Of a stretch of DNA of 9,883 nucleotides, positions 1-8,091 are shown piece after piece. The stretch is from an uncultured Flavobacteriales bacterium. GTDB lineage: Bacteria; Bacteroidota; Bacteroidia; Flavobacteriales_E; Vicingaceae. The stretch spans positions 1 through 9,883 of the forward strand of contig CAJXRL010000084.1 of assembly GCA_913059105.1 (NCBI GenBank). The letters run 5' to 3'. Each line of letters starts with the position of its first letter. Position 1 is the first letter of the stretch. Below the pieces are notes generated by a model that was not told the origin of the DNA, did no database searches, and worked only from the letters and a program-made list of their open reading frames with translations. The position numbers were made by a program, and so were the translations under genes.

Positions 1-47
1 CTACACAGAGTAGATCGTCGGCAGCGTCAGATGTGTATAAGAGACAG
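1..47 (+). other. Synthetic Nextera adapter (P5 tail, i5 index, mosaic end)
   Basis: Non-biological library sequence. CTACAC (1-6) is the end of the Illumina P5 oligo, AGAGTAGA (7-14) fits an 8-base i5 index, TCGTCGGCAGCGTC (15-28) is the Nextera read-1 adapter, and AGATGTGTATAAGAGACAG (29-47) is the Tn5 mosaic end. All parts are contiguous and in the correct order. Genomic sequence begins at about 48. The oligo sequences are recalled from general knowledge of the kit, and the match is exact by eye. These bases should be trimmed, and nothing about the organism should be inferred from them. Confidence 0.98.
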
Positions 48-145
48 CTCTTGTTGATGTTGATGTTGATTGTCATCCTAAAAGAAACCCTTCCTTTATA
101 CTAGTTATTTAATTTCATTATCCGAATTAATTAGAAGCATTTCCA

Positions 146-1087
146 ATGTTAAAGAAAAGTACTTTCCCAATAATTATTGCGCTAGTTTGTTTTGCCCTTG
201 CCAGTCCGGTTGTAAAATTGTTGAGTGAGAGAGGAGGGGAATTGGGAAACGCTATTTCTTTTTGCAATCTATTATTTATAGCAAATTTTTGCGCTGGAGT
301 TGTAGTATTAATTTCTTTCGGTGCGAAAGGAATTCTTAGAGAACTAAAGTCTTTTAGTATAAAACAGAACCTAATCCTGTCTGTGGGCATTGTTATTGCA
401 GCGCTTTATCCTGGTTTAATCTACACTGCGCTTGAGAATACCACAGTAACAAATGTTGTCATGTTATCGCGCTTTGAGAGTATCTTATTTGCAGGACTTG
501 CCTGGGTGATTTATAAGAATGCATTAAGCAAAAATGAAGTAATAGGGTTGAGTATAATTGGAGCGGGTGTTTTGGTGATTGTATTCATTAAAGAAATGTA
601 TATGTTTCGAAATGGTGATTACATTGTATTAATAGCCGCAATGGTAGAGGCAATAGGAATCATAATCAGTAAAGAAATTTTAAAGTTTTGTTCACTTCGG
701 ACTTTTCTATTCGCTCGAAATTTTTTCTCGGCCATCGGGTTTTTCGTAATTGCGATAAAGTTGTACGGGGTTCATCATTTTGAAGAAGCCTTTCAAGCAA
801 ACCTCTGGATTCTTATGGCAATTTATGCACTTGTAATAATAGTTCTTGGGCAGTATATGTGGTATAAAGGAATTAAATCTGCATCTTCAGACACTGTTTC
901 AAGCTTGACTATGATGACACCATTTCTGACTTTGTTTTTTGCATTCATCTTATTGCAAGAAATACCTAGTTTTTATGAATCCATAGCAATTGGTCTAATC
1001 TTAGTTGGTATGGTGATTACCAAGATTAAATCAAAATCAAAGAATGAAGTTATATATCAGATTGATAAATCATTATCTGGAGGTTAG
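146..1087 (+). CDS. EamA/DMT-family transporter (drug/metabolite exporter-like)
   Basis: This encodes a 313-residue, almost entirely hydrophobic inner-membrane protein of the drug/metabolite transporter superfamily. The length and the two internally related halves (about residues 1-150 and 155-300) fit the usual ten-helix protein with two EamA repeats. Diagnostic stretches are the end of the first repeat, with NTTVTNVVMLSRFESI followed by a helix and a short positively charged loop (KNALSKNE), and the end of the second repeat, with SSLTMMTPFLTLFFAF, LLQEIP and a final helix before a lysine-rich tail (TKIKSKSK). Family members export amino acids, metabolites or drugs, and the substrate cannot be assigned here. 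The ATG at 146 is the first in frame and begins the first helix; no strong ribosome-binding site is visible. It stands alone and converges on the symporter, with 180 bp between them and no obvious terminator. Confidence 0.88.
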   Translation: MLKKSTFPIIIALVCFALASPVVKLLSERGGELGNAISFCNLLFIANFCAGVVVLISFGAKGILRELKSFSIKQNLILSVGIVIAALYPGLIYTALENTTVTNVVMLSRFESILFAGLAWVIYKNALSKNEVIGLSIIGAGVLVIVFIKEMYMFRNGDYIVLIAAMVEAIGIIISKEILKFCSLRTFLFARNFFSAIGFFVIAIKLYGVHHFEEAFQANLWILMAIYALVIIVLGQYMWYKGIKSASSDTVSSLTMMTPFLTLFFAFILLQEIPSFYESIAIGLILVGMVITKIKSKSKNEVIYQIDKSLSGG

Positions 1088-1267
1088 TTTTTAATATCCA
1101 ACATTTCTCGTGGATTATAAATTCTCAGACATGATAAACACTTACTAAATATTTGATAATAAGAACGAAATATTGAGCAACAAACCCATATCAATTATAC
1201 CTTTATTGTACGCATTTATTAGTGCGACAAGAGTCAGGTAGATTAACGATCAAGGCCATGATTCATC

Positions 1268-2800
1268 TCATTTGGCATCAATTTCCTCTATCATTTTTAT
1301 CGCTTCAGCCCTTGGAGGGTACATTTTTGAAACAATAAAACCAATAATCATGGCCATTGCAAACGATGGGGCGAGCACGTCTAACGCAACAAAATATTCT
1401 CCAATATCGGGCATTTCTTTAAATACAAAATTGAAAAGAATAACCGACAAAAATCCTGTAATCATAGATGCTATGGCTCCTTTCTCCGAATAACCTTTCC
1501 AAAAAAGTGAAAGAATTATTACTGGACAAAATGTTGCTGCAATTCCTGACCAACCAAAAATAATGACCCAGAATATTTGTCTATCCGGAGATACGTAATC
1601 CATGATCATGGCAATGAGCAAGGCAGTAAATGCCATAATAATAGTGGCAATTCTAGAAATTTTAGTGAGGTCTTTGTCTTTTATCTGAGGTCTAAATATT
1701 TTTTGGTAAAAATCTCGGGTAATCGCACTGGACGCTAATATTAATAGAGAATCGATAGTAGACATTATTGCGGATAAAACAATGGCAATAAAAACAGCAA
1801 CCAATAAGGTAGGCAAGAAGCTTTCGGTAATCATGCTTAATACATCTTCGCCATTGTTCCCTAAAATTGCTTCTGGATCGTCTCCGCTTTTTGTAAAATA
1901 GATTCGGGCTAAGATTCCAATAGTTACTGCTGCGGCGTCGGTTAGTAAGGTAAAGACTGCTGCAACCCATTTTCCTTTATCAATCTCTTTTTCATCTTTA
2001 ATCGACATAAACCGAACATATACCTGAGGTGATCCAAGAAAACCAAGACCAATCATTGAGAATCCCAATATGGTAAAAAGGTTCAGCCACGGGTCAGTGC
2101 TTCGTCCCATGACTTGCGTTAAGGTTGGGTCAATGGCATTAAGTCCTTCTGCAACTCCCGCACCATGATCCATTGAGAACCAAACAACGATAGGCAGTAA
2201 GACGAGACCTAGAAACATGAGTAAGCCTTGAAATAGGTCTGACCAAACTGCTGCGACAAAGCCTCCTACAAAGATGTACGAGAGAACAATAAAAAATCCG
2301 ATTAATGCGCCTAGTCTATAGTCAATTCCTAGCATTGATTCAAAAGCGACACCTGTTACGTCGATTTGTGAAGCGACATAAATAACGATGAAAACAACCA
2401 GTATCGATGCGGCTATAATTCGAAGGTTGTTTGTTGTTGATTTAAAGTGACTTTGAAGATAATCGGGAATGGTAATAGATCCATAACTATCGGATCTTTT
2501 TTTGAATCGTTTTGCCATGAATTGCCATGAAATAATGACACCAAGCAGTTCTCCAATGACGACCCAATAACTGGAAAATCCGGCCATGGCTCCCATACCA
2601 GTAAGTCCAATCAATAACCAACCCGATTCGCCTGTAGCTCTTGCCGAAAAGGCAACTGCCCAAAAACCCATCTTTTTTCCGCCAACATAATAATCGCTCA
2701 TGCCTTTTATTCTTCGCGAAGCAAAAATTCCAATGAGGAATAAAACTCCTACGTATAAGGCTAAAACACCAATTTTGATTATAAAATCTTGATCTATCAT
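1268..2800 (-). CDS. PutP-type sodium/solute symporter (SSS family)
   Basis: This 510-residue membrane protein aligns over its whole length with the sodium/proline symporter PutP (about 500 residues, 13 helices). Landmarks are DYYVGGKKMGFW (36-47), SGWLLIGLTG from residue 59, the TIPDYL loop, VGGFVAAVWSD in the middle, the helix-8 sodium-site motif MST (346-348) followed by SSAITRDFY, and GWSGIAATFCPVI near the end. In E. coli PutP the Ser-Thr of the MST motif contributes to the Na+ site, and both are retained. PutP Asp55, important for sodium coupling, aligns with Gly57, next to Glu58. This is why I assign the family but not proline as substrate. The N-terminus fits the expected outward first helix, so the ATG at 2800 is accepted. 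It is divergent from the cysteine dioxygenase operon across 251 bp, which may allow shared control. Confidence 0.9.
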   Translation of the reverse strand: MIDQDFIIKIGVLALYVGVLFLIGIFASRRIKGMSDYYVGGKKMGFWAVAFSARATGESGWLLIGLTGMGAMAGFSSYWVVIGELLGVIISWQFMAKRFKKRSDSYGSITIPDYLQSHFKSTTNNLRIIAASILVVFIVIYVASQIDVTGVAFESMLGIDYRLGALIGFFIVLSYIFVGGFVAAVWSDLFQGLLMFLGLVLLPIVVWFSMDHGAGVAEGLNAIDPTLTQVMGRSTDPWLNLFTILGFSMIGLGFLGSPQVYVRFMSIKDEKEIDKGKWVAAVFTLLTDAAAVTIGILARIYFTKSGDDPEAILGNNGEDVLSMITESFLPTLLVAVFIAIVLSAIMSTIDSLLILASSAITRDFYQKIFRPQIKDKDLTKISRIATIIMAFTALLIAMIMDYVSPDRQIFWVIIFGWSGIAATFCPVIILSLFWKGYSEKGAIASMITGFLSVILFNFVFKEMPDIGEYFVALDVLAPSFAMAMIIGFIVSKMYPPRAEAIKMIEEIDAK

Positions 2801-2967
2801 AGTAAATGAAATTTTTGATTTGCTAGTGATTTGGTTAAGGTATGTAACCTTTAAAATTAGTTCACAATGGGTTTATAAGACAGTACAAAATGATAAAAAA
2901 AAACGAGATAAATCATTTTATTAATTTATAACTGCTTGAAAAGCATTTATAAAAATATAAAAATCAA

Positions 2968-2975
2968 TACCTTTG
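2968..2975 (+). promoter_or_regulatory. Candidate Bacteroidota -7 promoter box for the dioxygenase operon
   Basis: TACCTTTG is an exact match to the Bacteroidota -7 consensus TAnnTTTG. It lies 76 bp before the preferred start of the cysteine dioxygenase gene. Transcription would begin around 2981-2984, leaving a leader of about 70 bases. No TTG (-33 element) lies at the usual 17-23 base spacing; the nearest, at 2936-2938, is 29 bases away. The preceding region is very AT-rich. Confidence 0.5.
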
Positions 2976-3051
2976 TGGTGTTGATTGGTTAGGTAAACTT
3001 TGCCGAACTAATTAGTTGGATTTAGGGATTGACCTTGGGTCGGTACATTAT

Positions 3052-3630
3052 ATGAACAGAAAAACAAAACCCATTTTGAATTCTACCGAACAAAATCACA
3101 CAATAATTCAGTCTACAGATGAATTAGTCGCAGCCCTTTCAGAGGGAGAGAGGACGGAGTATGCCCACATAATACAATCATTTAATCTTTCAATTAGCGA
3201 TTTTGAGCCCTTTTACTCGTGGTCAGATGAATGCTATACAAGAAATTGTATTGTTGAAAACGAAAAATTTGAATTAATTTTACTTTGCTGGGAGAAAGGA
3301 CAAATGACACCGATTCATGACCATGGTGGTGAAGAATGTTGGGTGAAAATTATTCAAGGAGAGTTTAAAGAAACAATTTACAAAATGGATGAAGCTGGTG
3401 AACTCAAGACGGTTAAATCATCCATTGCAAAAACTGGTGACATCACTTATATGATCGATTTTATGGGATGTCATCGTTTAGAAAATATAAATAACGAAAG
3501 AAGTATTTCTCTTCATTTGTATGCAAAGCCAATTCGAAATTGTCAATTATTTGATGAGAATTCAAAAACATTTGTACGCAAGGAAATGTCTTATGATACC
3601 TGTATGGGAATCGAGAACTTAAAACAATAA
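3052..3630 (+). CDS. cdo: Cysteine dioxygenase (type I, Arg-type, eukaryotic-like)
   Basis: This predicts a cytosolic cupin non-heme Fe(II) enzyme that oxidises L-cysteine with O2 to cysteine sulfinate. With the ATG at 3052 the protein has 192 residues, close to the family norm of about 200. Iron ligands are His89 and His91 (IHDHGGEEC) and His141 (CHRLEN). The substrate-binding arginine is Arg64 in YTRN, which argues for cysteine dioxygenase over 3-mercaptopropionate dioxygenase, where Gln is usual. Cys96 and Tyr157 match the pair that forms the Cys-Tyr thioether cofactor in mammals, and Ser153-His155-Tyr157 (SLHLY) matches the catalytic triad. A TTG at 3016 would add 12 residues (MDLGIDLGSVHY). 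I prefer the ATG because it is the stronger codon and the extension has no family counterpart, but neither start has a clear ribosome-binding site. The decarboxylase gene follows after 6 bp, so the two form an operon. Confidence 0.95.
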   Translation: MNRKTKPILNSTEQNHTIIQSTDELVAALSEGERTEYAHIIQSFNLSISDFEPFYSWSDECYTRNCIVENEKFELILLCWEKGQMTPIHDHGGEECWVKIIQGEFKETIYKMDEAGELKTVKSSIAKTGDITYMIDFMGCHRLENINNERSISLHLYAKPIRNCQLFDENSKTFVRKEMSYDTCMGIENLKQ

Positions 3631-3636
3631 AAATAC

Positions 3637-5043
3637 ATGCCTGATATTAGTAGTGATTTAGTTCTATTTAATGAACTAGTTGAAGTCTTAATGAATGAAG
3701 AAGAGCAGCATCCAGTAGCTGATCGAATAGATTCTGATAAATTGTATGATTCAATAGATCTTTCTTTGAATTCATCTGCTATGGTAGATGAAGAATTTAA
3801 AGCTGTATTAAAAGAAGTGATTGTTTCTACTCCAAAAACCGCCACTAACTTGTTTTTTAACCAACTTTTTGGTGGTAGACAAGGGAAAGCTGTTTTGGGT
3901 GATTTATTGGCTGTTATGCTAAATAACAGCATGTATACGTATAAAGTTGCTGGCCCTCAAGTTGGCATTGAGCAGGAAATTATCAGACAATCTTGTAATT
4001 TAATTGGATACGGTTCTAACAGCAATGGTACTTTTCCAACAGGAGGATCAATGAGCAATTACATGGCTTTGATTATGGCTCGTGATGCGAAGGATCCCAA
4101 TTTTAGATCGAAAGGGATGAGTCAACCAATGGTTGCTTATACTTCTGAAGAATCACATTATTCGAATGCGAAGAATGCTAGTTTTGCAGGAATTGGGAGA
4201 GACAATATTCGATACATTAAAGCAGACTCAGTAGGGCGAATGATTCCTGCTTTGCTGGAAGAGCAAATAAAGAAAGACATCAATGATGGTTTTGTTCCAA
4301 CCTATGTAAATGCAACCGCAGGCACAACTGTTTTAGGAGCCTTCGATCCAGTTGATAAACTTGCTGACATTACTGAAAAATATGGGATTTGGCTGCACGT
4401 TGATGGGGCTTATTGTGGAAGTGTAATCTTTAGCAATAAATACAAGCACTTGGTAAAAGGAATAGAAAGATCTGATTCTTTCAGTTACAACGCGCACAAA
4501 ATGATAGGTACTCCAATGACCTGTTCTATCATTTTAGTCAACGATAAAAAGCATTTGCATGATTCGTTCAGTAATGATGCGGATTACCTATATCAAACGG
4601 ATGGAGATGATTTTAACCTTGGTAAAACTTCATTTCAATGTGGAAGAAGAAATGACGCTTTGAAATTTTGGACTCTCTGGAAATCAGTTGGAACAAATGG
4701 TTTGGAGCAAATTGTAGACCAGCAATTTAAATTAGCAGATGCCGCTTTGGAGTACATAAGAAGCAATCCGGATTATTCATTGTACAGCTATGATGATTCA
4801 ATCTCTATCTGTTTCAATTATAAAAACATTGATCCAACTTTACTTTGCACAGAATTGTATGAAAACCAAATTACTGTGGTAGGCTTTGGAGCTTTTAACG
4901 AAGATACTTTTGTTCGCTTTGTCACGATTAATGCAAATAATGAGAAAGAAGACATTCTCAACTTCTTCAATGTACTAGAAGAATTTGTAGCGAAGAATCC
5001 AAACTTAATAGGAGTAGAGGAAGTGGTTCAAGAGAGTTTGTAA
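3637..5043 (+). CDS. PLP-dependent group II decarboxylase, probable cysteine sulfinate decarboxylase
   Basis: This 468-residue pyridoxal-phosphate enzyme belongs to the glutamate/cysteine-sulfinate decarboxylase group. Visible active-site elements are TGGSMSN (135-141), which binds phosphate; His174 in SEESHYS, which stacks on PLP; Asp256 in WLHVDGAY, which contacts the pyridine nitrogen; and Lys288 in NAHKM, the Schiff-base lysine. Further family marks are GIERSDS just before the lysine and FQCGRRNDALKFWTLWK after it, both close to animal CSAD/GAD. In the substrate loop, Ser98-Met99-Tyr100 (NNSMYTY) carries Ser and Tyr where animal cysteine sulfinate decarboxylases have them, and where glutamate decarboxylases have Asn and Phe. 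The gene starts 6 bp after a cysteine dioxygenase, whose product is cysteine sulfinate. The inferred reaction is therefore cysteine sulfinate -> hypotaurine + CO2. Aspartate or glutamate decarboxylation remains possible. No terminator is visible after the stop codon. Confidence 0.88.
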   Translation: MPDISSDLVLFNELVEVLMNEEEQHPVADRIDSDKLYDSIDLSLNSSAMVDEEFKAVLKEVIVSTPKTATNLFFNQLFGGRQGKAVLGDLLAVMLNNSMYTYKVAGPQVGIEQEIIRQSCNLIGYGSNSNGTFPTGGSMSNYMALIMARDAKDPNFRSKGMSQPMVAYTSEESHYSNAKNASFAGIGRDNIRYIKADSVGRMIPALLEEQIKKDINDGFVPTYVNATAGTTVLGAFDPVDKLADITEKYGIWLHVDGAYCGSVIFSNKYKHLVKGIERSDSFSYNAHKMIGTPMTCSIILVNDKKHLHDSFSNDADYLYQTDGDDFNLGKTSFQCGRRNDALKFWTLWKSVGTNGLEQIVDQQFKLADAALEYIRSNPDYSLYSYDDSISICFNYKNIDPTLLCTELYENQITVVGFGAFNEDTFVRFVTINANNEKEDILNFFNVLEEFVAKNPNLIGVEEVVQESL

Positions 5044-5216
5044 AAAAATATTTTATAAATCGACATAATCTACTTACTTCTGAGGTTCATTCGGAAAATG
5101 GATTTGACATCTCTAAAGAGTTGATGTTTGAAAAAATCATGGGGTTACTCGTGTAATCCTTTGATTTAAGGCTACCGGAATCGTTAAATTCAAATCAACT
5201 AAAATGACTGATAACT

Positions 5217-5234
5217 TTATTTTGGTTATTTTGG
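5217..5234 (+). repeat. Perfect tandem 9-mer just upstream of the M16 protease
   Basis: TTATTTTGG occurs twice back to back, 32 bp before the protease start codon. Each copy contains TTATTTTG, one mismatch from the Bacteroidota -7 box TAnnTTTG, so one copy may be the promoter core or the pair an operator. No TTG lies at -33 spacing. It could also be chance in AT-rich DNA. Confidence 0.4.
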
Positions 5235-5265
5235 GGTAACTAATAAATACTTAACATTAAGACAA

Positions 5266-8073
5266 ATGAATAAAATCTGCCTACTAACAATTGGATTGAG
5301 CTTTTTGCTTACCCCCAGTTTCGCACAAAATGTTGACCTTACTAAAAAACTGCCCGTAAAAGGTGAAGTAAGGATAGGTACGTTAGCTAATGGGATAACA
5401 TACTACGCCCAAAGCAACCCCAAGCCTCAAGATAAAATAGAATTACGTTTAGTAATAAATGCAGGATCGGTTTTAGAAACTGACAAGCAACAAGGCTTGG
5501 CTCACTTTATGGAGCACATGTGCTTTAACGGAACCAAAAATTTCAAGAAGAATGAATTGGTGGATTACTTGCAAAGCATTGGAGTAAAATTTGGAGCTGA
5601 TTTAAATGCCTACACTTCTTTTGATGAAACCGTTTATATTTTACCGATTCCTTGTGATAATGCTGAAACCTTAGAAAAAGGCTTTCAGGTAATTGAAGAT
5701 TGGGCGCACAATGCAACCTTAACTGAAGAGGCGATTGATGACGAAAGAGGAGTGGTTTTAGAGGAATATCGTTTAGGTTTAGGAAGCGATAAACGAATGA
5801 TGCAGGTTTACTTACCTAAATTATTGTACGGTTCTCAATATGCTGAAAGATTGCCAATTGGTAAAAAAGATGTGCTTGAAAACTTTGATTACAGTGAAGT
5901 AAGAAGCTTTTATAAAGATTGGTACAGACCTGATTTAATGGCAGTAATTGCTGTTGGGGACTTGCCTGTAGAAGAAATTGAAAAAAAGATAAAAGAACAT
6001 TTTTCTAATATACCAGTTGCTGAAAACCCTAAAAAGAGAGAGGTTTTTAAATTACCAAACCACAAAGAAACTTTTATTGCTGTTGCAACAGATAAAGAGG
6101 CGGCATTTAGCAATGTGCAGTTGATGTATAAAGACCATGAAGATGCTGAAGTTAGTTCTACCTATGGTGATTACAGAGACGATATTGTAATTCAGTTGTT
6201 TTCTACCATGATTAATAACAGATTAAGTGAGTTAACAAATAAGCCAAACCCTCCGTTTGTATTTGCAAATTCTTTTTACGGTGGCACTTATGCCCGTTCA
6301 AAAAATGCGTATCAATCTTTTGGATTTACAAGTGCCGAAGGACAATTGACGGCATTGAAAGTATTGTTGGAAGAAAACAAAAGAGTTAAAGAATATGGCT
6401 TTTTGGAAAGTGAAATTGAAAGAGCAAGAAAATCTATTTTGTCTAGAATAGAAAAGCAGTTCAAAGACCGTGACAAAAGAGAAAGTGGAAGAATTGTAGG
6501 AGAATACATTCGAAATTTTTTAGAAGAAGAGTCTATGCCAGGTATTGAAGAAGAGTTTAGATTGTATAAAGCGTTTTTACCAAGCATTAAGATTGAGGAA
6601 GTAAATGCCCTAATCAAGAATTACATTCATGACGATAACCGAGTAATTATTTTCACTGGAGCTGAAAAGGAAGGGGTGAAAATTCCTACAGAAAAGGACA
6701 TAAGAGCTTTGTTAGCAGAAGTTGAAGCTAGTAAATTGGAAGCGTATCAAGAAGATGCTGTACCCACTTCTTTGATTGCTAAGATGCCTGAAAAGGGGAG
6801 TGTTGCTGAAACTACCATGAACAAAGACCTAAATTCAACAACACTTGTTTTAAGCAATGGTGCAAAGGTTACTTATAAAATAACGGAATTTAAAAATGAC
6901 GAAGTGTTGTTTAACGCATACAGCCCAGGTGGAGAGAGTCTTTTTTCGGATGAAGAGGTTCAGCAAATTGGTTTTGCAGATGGAGGTTTAACTAGTGCTG
7001 GTGTTGGTGGGCATTCGCTTACAGATTTGCAAAAATTTATGAGTGGTAAAATTGCCAGAGTTAGTCCTTATATTTCTAGTTCAGATGAAGGTTTTAGAGG
7101 CTCAGCATCGCCAAAAGATCTAGAAACGATGTTTCAAATGATCCACCTGTATTTTACAGATTTGAACATGGATGAAGTAGCATACCAAACGTATGTTGAC
7201 AAGCAAAAGGGTTTTTTAGGAAACCTAATGGCAAATCCTAACTTCTACTACTCGAACGAGATCGGTAATTATAAGAATAAAGGTAACACGAGGTATATTG
7301 GTTTTCCAACATCAGAAAAAATGGACAAATCAGACTATAAGTTAGCCTATAAAAAATACCAAGAGCGTTTCGCCGATGCTTCTGACTTTCATTTCTATTT
7401 TGTTGGAAATGTGGATAAGGAGGAAATTAAAAGGCTTTCGGAGCAGTATTTGGCAACTCTTAGTTCTACAAATAGCAACGAGAGTGCTATTGTTCCAGAA
7501 TTTAGAACAGCAGACAAATCTGATAAGTTAGTTGTTAATAAAGGAGAAGACCCTAAGAGTAGTGTTCAAATCTCTTGGATTGAAGAAACTAAGCTTGAAT
7601 CGCAAGATGTTATGGCGTTAAAAGCGCTAGGAGAGGTATTGACGATAAAATTAATTGAACAACTTAGAGAAGAAGAAAGCGGAGTGTATGGAGTAGGAGC
7701 AAGAGGCGGTTATAGTGTTAGTCCTTATCCTAATCTTAGCTTTAGTATCTCTTTTCCTTGCGGACCGGAAAATGTAGACAAGTTGGTGAAAAGCGCCTTA
7801 GTTGAAGTTGAAAAAATAAAAAATGAAGGCGTTAGCGATAAGGATTTAGCCAAGGTGAAGGAAACGTATATGGTAAGCCATAAAGAATCATCTAAAACAA
7901 ACAAGTTTTGGATGGATAATTTTATAAAAGCCGAAAGAAACAATTCAGATCCTAAAGAAGTATTGGAGTACGAAAAGCGAGTGGCAGAAATTACCAAAGA
8001 AGACATTCAAAACGTTGCTAAAAAATACCTTGATGAAAAGTACTTTTTAGGAATATTGATGCCTGAAAAATAA
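5266..8073 (+). CDS. Periplasmic M16-family zinc metalloprotease (insulinase/PqqL-like)
   Basis: This 935-residue protease is close in length to E. coli PqqL (about 930). An N-terminal Sec signal peptide (hydrophobic to about residue 18, ending PSFA before Gln21) places it in the periplasm; no lipobox is present. The inverted zinc motif HxxEH is His80-Phe-Met-Glu83-His84, and the third zinc ligand is probably Glu160 in DDERGVVLEE, at the spacing typical of the family. The second half begins near residue 526 (LVLSNGAKVTY). It lacks a zinc motif, as expected, but carries Arg801 and Tyr808 in LREEESGVYGV, matching the spacing of the substrate-binding Arg-Tyr pair of insulin-degrading enzyme. The four-domain clamshell would degrade unfolded peptides; the natural substrate is unknown. 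It appears monocistronic: 222 bp separate it from the decarboxylase, and a strong terminator follows. Confidence 0.93.
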   Translation: MNKICLLTIGLSFLLTPSFAQNVDLTKKLPVKGEVRIGTLANGITYYAQSNPKPQDKIELRLVINAGSVLETDKQQGLAHFMEHMCFNGTKNFKKNELVDYLQSIGVKFGADLNAYTSFDETVYILPIPCDNAETLEKGFQVIEDWAHNATLTEEAIDDERGVVLEEYRLGLGSDKRMMQVYLPKLLYGSQYAERLPIGKKDVLENFDYSEVRSFYKDWYRPDLMAVIAVGDLPVEEIEKKIKEHFSNIPVAENPKKREVFKLPNHKETFIAVATDKEAAFSNVQLMYKDHEDAEVSSTYGDYRDDIVIQLFSTMINNRLSELTNKPNPPFVFANSFYGGTYARSKNAYQSFGFTSAEGQLTALKVLLEENKRVKEYGFLESEIERARKSILSRIEKQFKDRDKRESGRIVGEYIRNFLEEESMPGIEEEFRLYKAFLPSIKIEEVNALIKNYIHDDNRVIIFTGAEKEGVKIPTEKDIRALLAEVEASKLEAYQEDAVPTSLIAKMPEKGSVAETTMNKDLNSTTLVLSNGAKVTYKITEFKNDEVLFNAYSPGGESLFSDEEVQQIGFADGGLTSAGVGGHSLTDLQKFMSGKIARVSPYISSSDEGFRGSASPKDLETMFQMIHLYFTDLNMDEVAYQTYVDKQKGFLGNLMANPNFYYSNEIGNYKNKGNTRYIGFPTSEKMDKSDYKLAYKKYQERFADASDFHFYFVGNVDKEEIKRLSEQYLATLSSTNSNESAIVPEFRTADKSDKLVVNKGEDPKSSVQISWIEETKLESQDVMALKALGEVLTIKLIEQLREEESGVYGVGARGGYSVSPYPNLSFSISFPCGPENVDKLVKSALVEVEKIKNEGVSDKDLAKVKETYMVSHKESSKTNKFWMDNFIKAERNNSDPKEVLEYEKRVAEITKEDIQNVAKKYLDEKYFLGILMPEK

Positions 8074-8091
8074 AAGTTGATGTAAGTATTG

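Noticed and set aside
48..76. Possible start of a divergent minus-strand gene (ATG at 74-76 reading M-T-I-N-I-N-I-N) or a plus-strand open stretch, both within three tandem GTTGAT units (53-70)
   Set aside because: Only nine to nineteen codons before the adapter, with low-complexity sequence; nothing supports coding.
1088..1267. Search for a bidirectional terminator between the convergent exporter and symporter genes, including CGCA/TGCG near 1211-1226
   Set aside because: Only a 4-bp stem with no T tract; nothing convincing is visible.
1692..1970. Minus-strand 92-codon frame, and other frames inside the symporter gene
   Set aside because: Overlap in another frame of a gene with full-length family similarity; composition shows no protein-like pattern.
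3591..3932. Minus-strand 113-codon frame bridging the dioxygenase and decarboxylase genes
   Set aside because: Antisense shadow of two confidently assigned genes.
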